This document shows positions 23,843-33,145 of a DNA stretch of 54,535 nt, in pieces. Within the stretch, counting starts at the first letter, position 1, and each line of letters opens with the position of its first letter. The translations under genes were made by a program, and so were the position numbers. This stretch comes from Hymenobacter sp. 5317J-9 (GTDB taxonomy: Bacteria; Bacteroidota; Bacteroidia; Cytophagales; Hymenobacteraceae): positions 1 through 54,535 of the forward strand of contig NZ_CP095052.1 in assembly GCF_022921075.1 (NCBI RefSeq), given 5' to 3'. The notes beneath the pieces are model-generated. The model ran no database searches. It was not told where the DNA came from and worked only from the letters and a program-made list of their open reading frames with translations.

Positions 23843-26488
23843 ATGGAGCTGAAACCCTACCAGCAGGAGGTCATTACGGACCTCGCCCGCTTTCTCGATT
23901 GCGTGCAGGCCACCAAAAACCTGCCCGATGCCTTCCACGACTTCTGGGCCGCGCACCTGCGCACGCCTTTACAGCCGTTTCCGGGCACGGCCATCGAGCC
24001 CTACAAAAACACGGTGCCGGGCGTGCCACACGTCACCATCAAGGTGCCCACGGCCGGCGGCAAAACCTTCCTGGCGGCCAACGCGCTGCGCACCATCTTC
24101 GGGGCCTTTCCGGTGGACCGGCCCAGGGCCGTGGTGTGGCTGGTGCCATCCATCACCATCCTCGACCAGACGCTGCGCAACCTGAAAGATGTCGGCCACC
24201 CCTACCGCCAGAAAATCAACACCCACTTCGCTGGCCGCGTGGAGGTATACGACAAAGCGGCCCTGCTGCAAGGCAGCGGCTTTTCGGCCAGCAGCGTGCA
24301 AGAGCAGCTGAGCTTGGTGGTGTTGAGCTTCGACAGCCTGCGGGCCAAAAACAAGGAAGACCGCAAGGTGTACCAGGAAAACGGCAACCTGCAGTCCTTC
24401 GGCACGCTGCTGGGAGATGACGAGGACATTACCCTCATGCGCGTGATTCAGGCCCTGAACCCGGTGGTAGTGGTGGACGAAAGCCACAACGCGGAAAGCG
24501 ACCTGAGCGTGGACATGCTCAAGAACCTAAACCCCTCGTTCATCCTCGACCTGACGGCCACTCCCCGCAAAAACAGCAACCTCATCAGCTTCGTGGACGC
24601 GCTGGCGCTCAAAAAGGAGCACATGGTGAAGCTGCCCGTCATCGTCTACAACCACAACGACCGCACGGAAGTCATCAACTCGGCCCTGCAGCTGCAACGC
24701 AACCTGGAGCTGCAGGCCAAGCAGGAGCAGAAAGCCGGCGGGCGCTACATCCGGCCCATCGTGCTGTTTCAGGCCCAGCCCAAAATAGCCGACGACAACA
24801 CCACCTTCGAGCAGCTGAAAAAGAAGCTCCTCGACCTGAAAATTCCGGAAAGCCACATCCGCATCAAGACGGCCGGCCTCAACGAATTGAAGAACGAGGA
24901 CTTGGCTTCGCCCAAGTGCGAAGTGCGCTACATCATCACGGTGAATGCCCTGAAAGAGGGCTGGGACGCGCCGTTTGCCTACATCCTGGCTTCGCTGGCC
25001 GATAAGTCGTCGGCCGTGGACGTGGAGCAGATTCTGGGCCGCGTGCTGCGCCAGCCCTACGTGGCGCCGCACGCCGCGCCCATGCTCAACATGAGCTACG
25101 TGCTGACAGCCTCCAGCAAGTTCATGGAGACGCTGGATAAAATCGTGGTGGGCCTCAACAAGGCCGGTTTCAGCGCCCGCGACTACAAGGTGGCCGACCC
25201 GGCCACGCTCGCGCCCCAGCCCGACCCGCTGACAAGCTTCGTGCAGGCCCCGCTGAACTTCGACGCACCCTCTGCCGCGGCCGATGACCTGGCCGACATC
25301 GACACCAGCCGCATTGCGCCGCTGGCCACGGCCAGCGACGAAGCCACCGCGGCCGTGTCGGTGGCCGACCCACTGGCCGCTACCGGCTCGGTGCAAGCCA
25401 TTGCAGAAGCCGCCCTGGCCCAACAGGCCGAGTTTGAAAAAAATGTGGCCGCCAGCACCGCCGGCGGCGCCCCGCCCCTGCCCACCGTGCTTCAATCGCT
25501 CGTGAAGACCTATCCCATCAAGGAAATATTTCGCGAGCAGGCCGCCGCGCTGGTGCTACCGCAGTTCTTTTGGAAAAAGCCCGCCGCCAGCCTCTTCGAC
25601 AGCGGCGAAGGCAGCCAGGCCGTGCTGCTGGAAAAGGAATACTTGCTCGAAGGCTTCCCGCTGGGCAAGGCCGACACCAACATCAAGTTCGACGGTGTGT
25701 CGGCGGAGCTCTACAAAGTGGACCTCGACGAAACCAAGAAGGAAGCCACGCCCAGCTTCGCCCGCATCGACGGCGACGCCAAGGAGCGCATCATGGCGTT
25801 CATTCTCGACCCTAGCCGCAAAGACAGCCGCGTGAAGAACTTCACGCGCCGCATCCTCGACCTTATCGGTAACCTCTACCCCATTGCCGACAAGGAGATT
25901 GAGCGCTACGTAAAGCGCATTCTGGAAGACTTCACCGACGAGCAGTTCACCGACTTCGCCAACCACGAGTACACCTACACCAGCAAAATCAAGGACAAGA
26001 TTAAGTTGCTGTCGGAGGACTACGCCTACAAGCAATTCCGCAACTTCCTCGACCAAGACAAGGCCTTTATCCAGCCCGCCTACGCCTTTCCGACGCAGAT
26101 TGCGCCCGGCGACACCAGCAAGGACATCACCAAGTCGCTGTATGAACAAGAGGGAAAAATCAACGGCTTCGAGGAGAAGGTCATCAACGAAATCGCCAAC
26201 CTGCCCAACATCGCCTTCTGGACCCGCAACTTGGAGCGCGGCAAAGGATTCCGCATCAACGGCTTCCTGAACCACTACCCTGACTTCATCATCCAGACGA
26301 AAAGCGGCAAAACGCTGGTGGTCGAAACCAAGGGCGACCACCTCGACGCCGAGCAGAAAATCAAGCTGGGGGCCACCTGGGCACAAAAAGCCGGCAACGC
26401 CTTCCGCTACTTCATGGTATACGAGCGCCGCGTAGTAGACGGGGCATACAAACTGGATGACTTCCTGAACACGGTAAGAGAGATATAG
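23843..26488 (+). CDS. res: Type III restriction endonuclease subunit (Res)
   Basis: 881 residues. Superfamily 2 helicase motifs: Walker A PTAGGKT at about 69-75, motif II DESH at about 211-214, motif III as LTATPRKN, and motif VI as QILGRVLRQPY. The C-terminus has PDFIIQTKSGKTLVVETKGDH at about 813-833, a PD...ExK nuclease site. Res is the ATP-dependent translocase and nuclease of the type III complex. An Ala/Asp-rich stretch of about 110 residues (near 455-565) sits between helicase and C-terminal region and is probably a flexible linker. It follows mod with a 13-base gap and all key residues are present, so the system looks functional. Confidence 0.93.
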   Translation: MELKPYQQEVITDLARFLDCVQATKNLPDAFHDFWAAHLRTPLQPFPGTAIEPYKNTVPGVPHVTIKVPTAGGKTFLAANALRTIFGAFPVDRPRAVVWLVPSITILDQTLRNLKDVGHPYRQKINTHFAGRVEVYDKAALLQGSGFSASSVQEQLSLVVLSFDSLRAKNKEDRKVYQENGNLQSFGTLLGDDEDITLMRVIQALNPVVVVDESHNAESDLSVDMLKNLNPSFILDLTATPRKNSNLISFVDALALKKEHMVKLPVIVYNHNDRTEVINSALQLQRNLELQAKQEQKAGGRYIRPIVLFQAQPKIADDNTTFEQLKKKLLDLKIPESHIRIKTAGLNELKNEDLASPKCEVRYIITVNALKEGWDAPFAYILASLADKSSAVDVEQILGRVLRQPYVAPHAAPMLNMSYVLTASSKFMETLDKIVVGLNKAGFSARDYKVADPATLAPQPDPLTSFVQAPLNFDAPSAAADDLADIDTSRIAPLATASDEATAAVSVADPLAATGSVQAIAEAALAQQAEFEKNVAASTAGGAPPLPTVLQSLVKTYPIKEIFREQAAALVLPQFFWKKPAASLFDSGEGSQAVLLEKEYLLEGFPLGKADTNIKFDGVSAELYKVDLDETKKEATPSFARIDGDAKERIMAFILDPSRKDSRVKNFTRRILDLIGNLYPIADKEIERYVKRILEDFTDEQFTDFANHEYTYTSKIKDKIKLLSEDYAYKQFRNFLDQDKAFIQPAYAFPTQIAPGDTSKDITKSLYEQEGKINGFEEKVINEIANLPNIAFWTRNLERGKGFRINGFLNHYPDFIIQTKSGKTLVVETKGDHLDAEQKIKLGATWAQKAGNAFRYFMVYERRVVDGAYKLDDFLNTVREI

Positions 26489-26569
26489 ATTTAAGGTAGT
26501 TTGCTTAAACAAGTGCAGGCAAATAATGCATCTTGCCGCCGCGTATAGCAGCAACCCCTATTCTACCCT

Positions 26570-28498
26570 ATGTCTCTGAATTCGGCCGTTCCGGCCCCCA
26601 AAAAACGTAATTACTGGGCGACGCAAGTAGAAGCCAGCCCGGAAGTGTGGTTACAGTTTCGCCAGCAAGGCGTGGTGCGGCCGCTGTTCCACCAGCTGCT
26701 GACCAGCCCCGCCACCGAGGGCAACGGTAATGGCGACGGCTCGCAGCTGCTAGCCCAGGTGCAGCCCGGCGACGTCGTCATCGTCACGCGGGGCCCGCGC
26801 CGGGTGCTGGGCATCGGCCAGGCCACCGGCCACTTTGCGCACGACAATGGGCAGCCGCCCCACTACTGCCCCGTAGAATGGCTGGTGACGACGCCCGTAG
26901 ATCTGACCGGCACGCCCTTCAATACCGGCAGCATGGTTTGGAACCGCACCAGTCAGTGGGCGGCAATCCTGGAGGCCTACGCACAGCAAAATCCGCCCCC
27001 GGCGGGCCTTGCAAAATTAGAACAGCCCGGCCCGGACGAAGTCGCCGAACCAGTTGCCAACTATACCTCGCCGGCGCCGGAACCGGCCTTTAGCCCCAAC
27101 TACTGGGCCATTGGCGCCGGCGAGGGCGGCACGTTCTGGAAAGCCTGGCAGGCCGAAGGCGTCATGTCCATCGGTTGGGAAGCCCTGGGCGACCTGCGCC
27201 AGTACGCCAACGATGAGGAGCTGCGGCATGCGCTGAAACAGCACTACGGTGGCGACACCACCCACAACAATAATATGCTGGCCTGCTGGCAGTTTTGTCA
27301 CGAAATCCGTCCCGGCGACTACGTAGTAGTGAAGATTGGCCGCCGTAAGATTCTCGGCATCGGTCAGGTAACGGGAGACTATGCTTTCGACACCGCCCGG
27401 ACGGTACACAATAACATCCGTGCGGTGAACTGGCTTCTGGAAGGCTGGATGGAGGACAAGGCCGGCCCTGGGGTGCCCACCAAAACGCTCACCAGCATCA
27501 CCAGCTACCACACCTTCCTCAAACCCATTCTGGCGGAGCTGGCCGAAGCCACGCACTTGAAGCAGATTGGGAAGCCGCAGCCCCTGCCGCCGGCAGAGAA
27601 GCCGGTAGTGCCGTCCCCTCCCAGGCCTTACACGCTGGCCGAAGCCGAGCAGGACTTGTTTCTCAGCACCGCCCAGATTCAGCACCTGCAGGCCGCGCTC
27701 AAGCGCAAGAAAAACATTATTGTGCAGGGTCCACCCGGCGTGGGCAAAACCTACGTGGCTCGCCGCCTGGCCTGGCTGCAAATGGGCGTGCAGGACAACC
27801 GCCGGGTGCAGCTCGTGCAGTTTCACCAGAGCTACAGCTACGAGGATTTCATCCGGGGCTGGCGCCCTACCGCTACCAACGGTTTCGAGCTAGCCGATGG
27901 CGTGTTCGTGGACTTCGTGCAGCGCGCCCACGACGACCCGAAGCAGGACTATTTTTTCCTTATTGACGAAATCAACCGGGGCAACCTGAGCAAGATTTTC
28001 GGGGAGCTGCTCATGCTGCTGGAAGCCGATAAACGCAACGCTACCTACGCCCTGCCCCTCACCTACCGCAAGCCCCGCGAAGCGCCCTTCTTCGTGCCGC
28101 CCAACCTGTACATAATCGGCACGATGAACACGGCTGACCGCTCGCTGGCCCTGGTGGACTACGCGCTGCGGCGGCGCTTCACCTTCGTGGACCTGGTACC
28201 GATGCTGGGCGACAAGCTCCGCCAGCAGCTAATCGGCAACCATATTCCGGAAGAAATGGCAGCCGATATTCTAACACGGGTAGCCGCCTTGAACCTGGCC
28301 ATCAAGGAGGATAAAAACTTAGGCTCGGGCTTCCTAATTGGTCACAGCTATTTCTGTACCCCGCTGGGCGAGGAAACACCGGCTGCTTGGTGGGAAGCCA
28401 TTGTGAGCCACGACCTAGCTCCTCTGCTGCGGGAGTATTGGTTTGATAGCGAAACCAAGGCGAACAAAGCCATTGCGGCGCTGCACGGCCCGGCATGA
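26570..28498 (+). CDS. mcrB: McrB-like AAA+ GTPase with two N-terminal EVE-like domains
   Basis: 642 residues. The C-terminal half is the McrB motor: Walker A GPPGVGKT at about 387-394, LIDEINRGNLSKIFGE at about 464-479, and the McrB signature MNTADRSLALVDYALRRRF. The N-terminal half has two related domains: NYWATQVEASPEVWLQFRQQGV...QPGDVVIVTRGPRRVLGIGQATGHF and NYWAIGAGEGGTFWKAWQAEGV...RPGDYVVVKIGRRKILGIGQVTGDYAF. Both fit the EVE/PUA-like fold that reads modified bases. McrB proteins usually have one recognition domain; the duplicate may widen or change base-modification specificity. The stop overlaps the mcrC start by four bases, implying translational coupling. The pair should cut DNA carrying modified cytosine or other modifications. 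Confidence 0.92.
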   Translation: MSLNSAVPAPKKRNYWATQVEASPEVWLQFRQQGVVRPLFHQLLTSPATEGNGNGDGSQLLAQVQPGDVVIVTRGPRRVLGIGQATGHFAHDNGQPPHYCPVEWLVTTPVDLTGTPFNTGSMVWNRTSQWAAILEAYAQQNPPPAGLAKLEQPGPDEVAEPVANYTSPAPEPAFSPNYWAIGAGEGGTFWKAWQAEGVMSIGWEALGDLRQYANDEELRHALKQHYGGDTTHNNNMLACWQFCHEIRPGDYVVVKIGRRKILGIGQVTGDYAFDTARTVHNNIRAVNWLLEGWMEDKAGPGVPTKTLTSITSYHTFLKPILAELAEATHLKQIGKPQPLPPAEKPVVPSPPRPYTLAEAEQDLFLSTAQIQHLQAALKRKKNIIVQGPPGVGKTYVARRLAWLQMGVQDNRRVQLVQFHQSYSYEDFIRGWRPTATNGFELADGVFVDFVQRAHDDPKQDYFFLIDEINRGNLSKIFGELLMLLEADKRNATYALPLTYRKPREAPFFVPPNLYIIGTMNTADRSLALVDYALRRRFTFVDLVPMLGDKLRQQLIGNHIPEEMAADILTRVAALNLAIKEDKNLGSGFLIGHSYFCTPLGEETPAAWWEAIVSHDLAPLLREYWFDSETKANKAIAALHGPA

Positions 28499-29535
28499 GC
28501 ATCCCGGTTCAGAACCTTTACCACCTGCTCACCTACGCCTGGGACCAGCTCGATGAGGCCGACGAGGTAGCCGTAACGGCCGAGCCCGCCGACTCGATGC
28601 TGGACCTGCTGGCGCGGGTACTCGTGCAGGGCACCACGCACGTGCTCAAGCGCGGCCTGGCCCGCGACTACGTGCCCGAAATGGAGCTGACCGGCCGCCT
28701 TCGGGGCAAGCTGCTGCTCAGTGAATCCATCCGGCAGCAAACCCTGCTCACGGCCCGGGGCTGGTGCGCCTTCGACGAGTTGAGCCACGATGTGCCCGTA
28801 AACCGGCTGCTCAAGTCCGCACTGTATCATTTGCTCACGGCCCAGGAGCTGGACAAGTCCTTGCGCCGGGAAATCCGAGGGCTGTACGTGCGCCTAGCCG
28901 ACGTGGACCTGATAGCCGTGCCCGACATCCGGGTATATGACCAAGTGGTGCTGCACCGGCATACGGCTCACTACCGTTTGCTGCTCAGCGTCTGCCAGCT
29001 GGTGCACGAGGAAGTGTTGCTCACGCAGGAAGCTGGCGAGCGGTTATTCCGCAACTTCACGGGCAACGACAAGCGGATGGCCGCCCTGTTCGAGCGGTTC
29101 GTACGCAACTTCTACCGACGGCGTCAAAAGACTTACAAAGTGGGCTCGGAGACGCTAAAGTGGGCTGTTAAACCGGCTACTGATGAAGCCAAAGCCTTGC
29201 TGCCCATCATGCAAACGGACGTGTCACTCACTAGCCCTACCCGCAAGCTTATCCTGGACTGCAAGTACTACCGCAAAGCCCTCAAACAGAACTACAAACA
29301 AGAAAAGATTATATCCGCCCACCTCTACCAGCTCTTTGCGTATGTGCAGCACGCCCAACGCCAGGAACCTACCCGCCCAGTGGATGGGCTGCTACTCTAC
29401 CCTGTGGTAGATGGGAAGCTGCGGCACTCCTATCAACTCCTCGATACTGCCCACCGGCTCCGGGTTGCTACTGTGAACTTGGACCAGAGCTGGCAAGCGG
29501 TAGAAGCCGAGCTGCAGGGCTTGCTTGAGTGGTGA
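28495..29535 (+). CDS. mcrC: McrC-type endonuclease subunit
   Basis: 346 residues starting in the ATGA overlap with mcrB. The N-terminal part (IPVQNLYHLLTYAWDQLDEADEVAV) and YVPEMELTGRLRGKL are typical of McrC (5-methylcytosine restriction family). The nuclease site is visible as IMQTDVSL with Asp near 242, followed by LILDCKYY with Asp256 and Lys258, a D...DxK arrangement. McrC joins the McrB ring, stimulates its GTPase and cleaves DNA. No frame problem is seen. Confidence 0.9.
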   Translation: MSIPVQNLYHLLTYAWDQLDEADEVAVTAEPADSMLDLLARVLVQGTTHVLKRGLARDYVPEMELTGRLRGKLLLSESIRQQTLLTARGWCAFDELSHDVPVNRLLKSALYHLLTAQELDKSLRREIRGLYVRLADVDLIAVPDIRVYDQVVLHRHTAHYRLLLSVCQLVHEEVLLTQEAGERLFRNFTGNDKRMAALFERFVRNFYRRRQKTYKVGSETLKWAVKPATDEAKALLPIMQTDVSLTSPTRKLILDCKYYRKALKQNYKQEKIISAHLYQLFAYVQHAQRQEPTRPVDGLLLYPVVDGKLRHSYQLLDTAHRLRVATVNLDQSWQAVEAELQGLLEW

Positions 29536-29606
29536 ATATTTAGGGGTCCTATTAATCGCTTCAATCCAATTAGAGAGTTAATTTTCTAGCTTAACTTACT
29601 TGCCGC

Positions 29607-31034
29607 ATGCCCACCAAAAAACCAGCACCCACCAAGAAATCCACTGCTGCTGCGGTCAAGAAAGTGGCTCCCGCTAAACCGGCAGCTCTGGCGAAGCGTG
29701 CACTTAAAAAAGCCGTGGTGGCCCGCACCGACATCTTTATCAGCTACAGTCAGCGCGACAAAGCCTGGATGGAACGGCTGAAAACGCACCTAAAGCCACT
29801 GGAGCGTGATTTCAAAATCAATGTTTGGGTAGATACCAAGCTGCGGTCGGGGGACAAGTGGCGGGTAGAAATTGAAAGTGCGCTTGCTAAAACACGGGTA
29901 GCCATTCTGCTCATCAGTTCCAATTTTCTGGCTTCGGACTTTATCAACTCCGATGAGCTACCCCCATTGCTGAAGGCTGCCGCCAAGGAAGGCACTATCA
30001 TTTTACCCTTACTGCTGAGCACCAGTGCCTTCCCACTGACGTCCCTCAGTGAGTTTCAGGCAGTAAATAGCCCTGACCAGCCGCTGGACTTACTCTCTGA
30101 AGGCCAGGTGAATCAGACACTTTTCCAAGTGGCGAAACGGGTACACGAGATTTTCATGGCACCGGCAAAGAAGGCAGTGGCTAAGCCAGTGGTTACGTCT
30201 GCGGCTGTTACAAATAAGGCAACCAAGAAGCCGGCAGCAGCGCCAGCCGAAACGGATAAAAAGACGACAACTCGCGGACTCCCAAAGGCAGCGTCGGTAA
30301 CAGCTGCTCCCAAACGTGCAACTGCCAGCGCCTCTGGCACACAGCAGGCACTCCTGGTAAAGCGCAGCGGAGAGTGGGAAGTCGTACCCGTACATCATGC
30401 AAAAATTGGGAAGCAGCTGGAAATGGCCTTGCGCCCCGCAACTCCTTCCCAAGTCGCTTTTCTTACCACCCTGCGTCAGTCCGGCGACGGCTTGGCCAGC
30501 GTGGTTTTTAGGTGGCATTACTACCGCTGCACGCAACAAGACCTGCACGCCGTGACGGAAAACAACCGAGAAACCTGGCACCTAACCGCCGACACGCAGG
30601 AGCTCATTGCCCGCACGGAGGTGACATACAGTAATCTTACGCCCGATATGCAGGCACAAGCAAGAGCCGAGCTGCTCCTGCTGAACACGCAGCCTCTGGA
30701 ACAAGGCCCAATGCGGTGGCTCTTCAGTGGGGGATTCAACGATTTAGCTGCCTCACCGCTGCCCGCGCTTTTCCGGCAGGTTGGCAACTCACCTACCCGC
30801 TTTAAACAGGTGGCCCCGCTGGTCCTCACCTGGTTTCTACACTTCACCAACACGGTCCAGCACATTCTCCGTCTCAGCCTGACGTTGAAGGGGCAGAGTG
30901 TTACCATTGATTTTGAAGGCCAACGAGATGCTGGTCACCGGGAGGCGCCCGTAACTGTGCGGGTAAAGGGTATATGCTCCCTTGCCGGGGCTACTGAAAC
31001 GTCTGTCCTACTTGGACCAATTCGTTCTTACTGA
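29607..31034 (+). CDS. TIR-domain protein with lysine/alanine-rich tails
   Basis: 475 residues. Residues about 42-190 are a TIR domain: DIFISYSQRDKAWMERLKTHLKPLER, then VWVDTKLRSGDKWRVEIESALAKTRVAILLISSNFLASDFI. Bacterial TIR domains are NADases or signal-nucleotide synthases; the Glu expected for catalysis is present in WRVEIESAL (Glu88 or Glu90). The first 40 residues are a run of Lys, Ala, Pro and Thr like histone H1 tails, and a second such stretch follows the TIR domain (about 195-250). The remaining 220 residues form an unrecognised domain with a conserved-looking WHYYRCTQQDLHAVTENNRETWHL. It closes the mod-res-mcrB-mcrC cluster, 71 bases after mcrC. I infer an abortive-infection role. 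Confidence 0.85.
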   Translation: MPTKKPAPTKKSTAAAVKKVAPAKPAALAKRALKKAVVARTDIFISYSQRDKAWMERLKTHLKPLERDFKINVWVDTKLRSGDKWRVEIESALAKTRVAILLISSNFLASDFINSDELPPLLKAAAKEGTIILPLLLSTSAFPLTSLSEFQAVNSPDQPLDLLSEGQVNQTLFQVAKRVHEIFMAPAKKAVAKPVVTSAAVTNKATKKPAAAPAETDKKTTTRGLPKAASVTAAPKRATASASGTQQALLVKRSGEWEVVPVHHAKIGKQLEMALRPATPSQVAFLTTLRQSGDGLASVVFRWHYYRCTQQDLHAVTENNRETWHLTADTQELIARTEVTYSNLTPDMQAQARAELLLLNTQPLEQGPMRWLFSGGFNDLAASPLPALFRQVGNSPTRFKQVAPLVLTWFLHFTNTVQHILRLSLTLKGQSVTIDFEGQRDAGHREAPVTVRVKGICSLAGATETSVLLGPIRSY

Positions 31035-31434
31035 TCCACCGATTTAAGATGCCATTAGCAAACCATGCAACCTTCAGAGTTAACAGTTTTCGAGAATGGA
31101 TTAGACAGACATTTTAGTATTCGCAAAACTACCTATTCTCGAATGAAACGGATCGCGTCTGAAAGCGGTCGTAGAATGAGTGGTGGGCTTGGTGGCGCAG
31201 TGGGTTTTTCGAACGACCGCCACGGCCGGGCCTCAAGGCCGTCACGGCGCCCGTACCTCCCGCCCTTGTCGCGGCGGGATCGTGGTGGGCCTGGTCATAC
31301 CTTTTATCCCCAACCGCTCCTCATCCCCAACCGCTCCGCCCGTGCCCCGTTTCGTCCGCGCCCTCGCCCCCCCGCTGCGTTGAGCCATTCGAGCGGCTGC
31401 GGTTCAACCAGCCCTTCGTTTCCTCTTGCTACCA
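31035..31434. other. Intergenic stretch after the defence island
   Basis: A 180-residue ORF can be drawn at 31065-31607, but it is Pro/Arg/Ser-rich, runs through two strong hairpins and has no motif. It is probably not a gene. CCCCAACCGCTCC occurs twice in a row near 31310-31340. Confidence 0.4.
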
Positions 31435-31465
31435 AAGCCCCGGGGGTGTCCCGCCGCCGGGGCTT
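31435..31465 (+). terminator. Hairpin, probable terminator
   Basis: AAGCCCCGG and CCGGGGCTT form a 9-bp stem with a 13-base loop, followed by CTTTG. The same stem and loop length recurs at 32920. Confidence 0.5.
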
Positions 31466-31483
31466 CTTTGTGGCATCAAGCAA

Positions 31484-31524
31484 ACGCCCATCCTTTTGCC
31501 GGTGCCGCACGAAAGGATGGGCGT
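31484..31524 (+). terminator. Second hairpin, 13-bp stem
   Basis: ACGCCCATCCTTT pairs with AAAGGATGGGCGT at 31512-31524 around a 15-base loop. It follows the first hairpin after 18 bases. Confidence 0.45.
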
Positions 31525-31855
31525 CCGTCCTGCCTCAGTTGGCCCATTTGCTGCCCCTGGGGCACCGCTTATGGCAACTGCCCGCACGGGAAATCAACAA
31601 GCATTGACACAAGCCATTACGGGCATGAATTCAAGCCATTTATGGGAATAGAACATTGGAGATAAAATATTTTATTAATATAAATATTAACACTTTTGTA
31701 TTTACTATAACGATTGCTACATTAGAGTCAAATTAGTCCCGTGCGCGTCGCGGCGTTGTCTGCCCGGGAGCGCCACGGGGCAGGCCGTCAGCGGTTCCCA
31801 TGTGCTGCGGTTGCCTCACGTTCCCCAAAGCATGCCCCACTTAAACCTCCTCACC

Positions 31856-32218
31856 ATGAAAATCGCCGCGTTCACTTTTTTGTTAATTGCCGCTTCGTTC
31901 CAAGGAAAAGCGCAGATGGCGGCCTACTTGTGCTCGCAAACCGGCGCGTACGGCTATTGCTACGGCAACAACGACGTAGCCAACTGCGCCTACCAGCGGT
32001 GCCAAAGCATGGGGGGCACAAGCCCGTATTCCATCTATTCGACGGGTTCGAAAGGGTACGGAGCCATTGCGATTGGCCAAACGGCGGCCGGTGTCCGGAC
32101 GGTCGGCGCTTCCGGCGGATATTCGAATGCGACGGATGCCCAGACCCGGGCGAAAAATGAGTGCCTCGAACGCGGGGGGCAGGGGGTTTACATTGCCCAC
32201 ACGTGGTACGACAAATGA
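31856..32218 (+). CDS. Small secreted Cys-rich protein (possibly DUF4189-like)
   Basis: 120 residues from the ATG at 31856; the frame is open further upstream, but a signal peptide begins exactly here (MKIAAFTFLLIAASFQGKAQ). The mature part has Cys in YLCSQTGAYGYCYGNNDVANCAYQRCQSMGG, then YGAIAIGQTAAGVRTVGASGGYSNATDAQTRAKNECLERGG. Alternating CaxxrCxxxGG with a GAIA element resembles the DUF4189 family of small secreted proteins of unknown function; this assignment is tentative. An AT-rich promoter-like region lies upstream (31660-31735). A secreted protein with similar organisation follows at 32323. Confidence 0.75.
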   Translation: MKIAAFTFLLIAASFQGKAQMAAYLCSQTGAYGYCYGNNDVANCAYQRCQSMGGTSPYSIYSTGSKGYGAIAIGQTAAGVRTVGASGGYSNATDAQTRAKNECLERGGQGVYIAHTWYDK

Positions 32219-32248
32219 GCCGGCGCCTAGCCCGGCGAAAGGCCGGCT
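32218..32248 (+). terminator. Hairpin after the secreted Cys-rich protein
   Basis: AGCCGGC overlapping the stop codon pairs with GCCGGCT at 32242-32248, then TTG. It is a weak terminator candidate. Confidence 0.35.
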
Positions 32249-32322
32249 TGCGGGGCCGACAAGGCGGCGTTCACCCGACGGCAAGCCGAACGCGTGTTTT
32301 CCCACCTTTTCCCATTCATGAC

Positions 32323-32748
32323 ATGAAACCTTCCCTGTTCAAAACGGCATTCGTTCTCCTGCTCCTGACCACGGTTTATTCCGCGCACGCGCAAGGGGAC
32401 TATAGCTTGCAATCCAGAGGAAAAGTCTCCGTCTCCTGGCGCCTCGTGTCGGATTTCCAACGAGAAGGGGCGACCTGTTGGGGCTGGACCTATCACATAT
32501 TCATCGCCAACATGAATCCTTTCCCCATCACACTCAAAGAAAACGAAGCCTACCAAAACAACGGGGACGGGTCGTCCTGCTGGCAGGGCGGGTCCGTGGA
32601 CCTAACCGACCGGGTGATTCCCGCAGGAAAATGGGTCGACTACACCTTCCGTGTGTCATCGGCATCCGGCGGGCGTCCCGGCCAGCCCGGGTTGCGAAGG
32701 GCCATAGAGTGGAACCAGCGAACGGGATACCAGCAGAACATTGACTGA
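32323..32748 (+). CDS. Small secreted protein of unknown function
   Basis: 141 residues from the ATG at 32323; the open frame upstream to 32161 is ignored because a clean signal peptide starts here (KPSLFKTAFVLLLLTTVYSAHA, cleavage near AHA-QG). The mature part is beta-rich with two Cys that may pair (EGATCWGWTYHIFIANMNPFPITLKENEAYQ and GDGSSCWQGGSVDL). It looks like a small immunoglobulin-like domain. It lies 104 bases after the previous small secreted protein. No family is recognised. Confidence 0.72.
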   Translation: MKPSLFKTAFVLLLLTTVYSAHAQGDYSLQSRGKVSVSWRLVSDFQREGATCWGWTYHIFIANMNPFPITLKENEAYQNNGDGSSCWQGGSVDLTDRVIPAGKWVDYTFRVSSASGGRPGQPGLRRAIEWNQRTGYQQNID

Positions 32749-33145
32749 TGTTTTTGTGGTGCTGGCCCCCGCTTCTTCGCCCGCCCGCCCGGACGCAAGC
32801 GCACGGTTAGGGCCTCCCCGTGGCCCCGGCCCGCAGTCGGTCGGCTCCTGACCACCGGGCGAGCCACGCCCCGCTCGAGGCGTCGCGTGGAGGTGCGCGT
32901 TCTTGTCTACCTTATTCCGAAGCCCCGGATGCGTCCAGCAGCCGGGGCTTTGCTGGCTTCACTTGTGAAGCACGCGGCGCAAGCCGTAAGCGCAGCGACA
33001 AGCCCCGTGGCCGTCATCGAGCAGGCACCCGTCTGCTCGGTGTACTGACCGGCTCGTGGCGGAGAGAAAGGGCCTGCCGCGCCACATGGTCGCATGGCGC
33101 ACGAGGCTATCCACCCTTTGCCGGAACAGGCGTTGCTTTCGTTTG
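32749..33145. other. Intergenic stretch with hairpins
   Basis: No gene is supported. It holds the hairpin at 32920-32950 and a short palindrome, GCTTCACTTGTGAAGC, just after it. Confidence 0.4.
32920..32950 (+). terminator. Hairpin with the same stem as at 31435
   Basis: AAGCCCCGG and CCGGGGCTT, 13-base loop, followed by TTGCTGG. The stem is identical to the one at 31435-31465 but the loop differs. Confidence 0.45.

Noticed and set aside
31065..31607. 180-residue ORF
   Set aside because: Pro/Arg/Ser-rich and runs through two strong hairpins.
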